Below are positions 5,655-5,749 of a stretch of DNA of 5,749 bases, in pieces. Origin of the DNA: Chloroflexota bacterium (GTDB lineage: Bacteria; Chloroflexota; Anaerolineae; JACRMK01). The stretch spans positions 1 through 5,749 of the forward strand of contig JACQEC010000365.1 in assembly GCA_016200765.1 (NCBI GenBank), in the 5' to 3' direction. Within the stretch, counting starts at the first letter, position 1, and every line of letters begins with the position of its first letter. The position numbers and the translations under genes are program-made. The notes beneath the pieces are model-generated. The model worked only from the letters and a program-made list of their open reading frames with translations, made no database searches and was not told the origin of the DNA.

Positions 5655-5749
5655 ATGATTACCAAACTTCAATATGTCGAGTATCTCATCAGTACGGTCG
5701 CCAACTTCACAGGCACACACCTCGCAGAGCACCTAGACGGCGTGAGCCA
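5655..5749 (+). CDS. Probable DDE transposase, N-terminus only (runs off window)
   Basis: The ATG at 5655 opens a frame of 31 codons plus two bases with no stop; an in-frame TAA at 5643-5645 fixes the upstream limit. The peptide begins MITKLQYVEYLISTVANFTG and continues THLAEHLDGVS. The pattern of a YLIST motif, then T-x-LAEHL and a GVS turn is what I recall from the start of IS4/IS701-like transposases common in cyanobacteria and Chloroflexota. The DDE catalytic residues lie beyond the edge, so integrity cannot be judged. No Shine-Dalgarno site is seen, which is usual for poorly expressed transposases. It lies 159 bp right of the MITE-like element's direct repeat; whether it can move that element is unknown. 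Confidence 0.6.
   Translation, partial: MITKLQYVEYLISTVANFTGTHLAEHLDGVS

Overview
This window most likely comes from a GC-rich bacterium of the Chloroflexota (Anaerolineae/Chloroflexia-like). The main clue is a secreted lipoprotein with a long Thr/Pro-rich linker behind its lipobox cysteine, a style common in that phylum. The organism assignment is inference from gene style, not from a marker gene.

Layout, left to right. The left 2.36 kb is a leftward gene pair: an aldehyde dehydrogenase (792-2357) followed after 40 bp by the ATP-binding subunit of an ABC-2 type exporter (751 down to the window edge, 3' end missing). A 240-bp divergent control region (2358-2598) follows. It holds two back-to-back TATAAT boxes on opposite strands, a hairpin-forming interspersed repeat, and the true start of a rightward lipoprotein alpha/beta hydrolase (2599-3714). 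That gene meets, tail to tail with only 10 bp between, a leftward lipoprotein with beta-propeller repeats (3725-5071). Its leader contains a 9-bp inverted repeat that can cover its own Shine-Dalgarno site.

The right end (5072-5654) has no gene. Within it lies a compact 135-bp element (5352-5486) with 17-bp perfect terminal inverted repeats and a 10-bp direct repeat on each side, so it looks like a small non-autonomous transposable element (MITE). Its core consists of two 25-nt hairpins in opposite orientation that share a 13-nt centre and differ by paired (compensatory) stem changes. The window ends inside the first 31 codons of a probable DDE transposase (5655 onward), so the right side is an insertion-rich accessory segment.

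Functionally, the left pair suggests aldehyde oxidation next to an export system. The middle pair are two surface-anchored proteins, a serine hydrolase and a propeller scaffold. No shared pathway between the two pairs can be shown from sequence. The most unusual item is the MITE-like element with its covarying internal hairpins.
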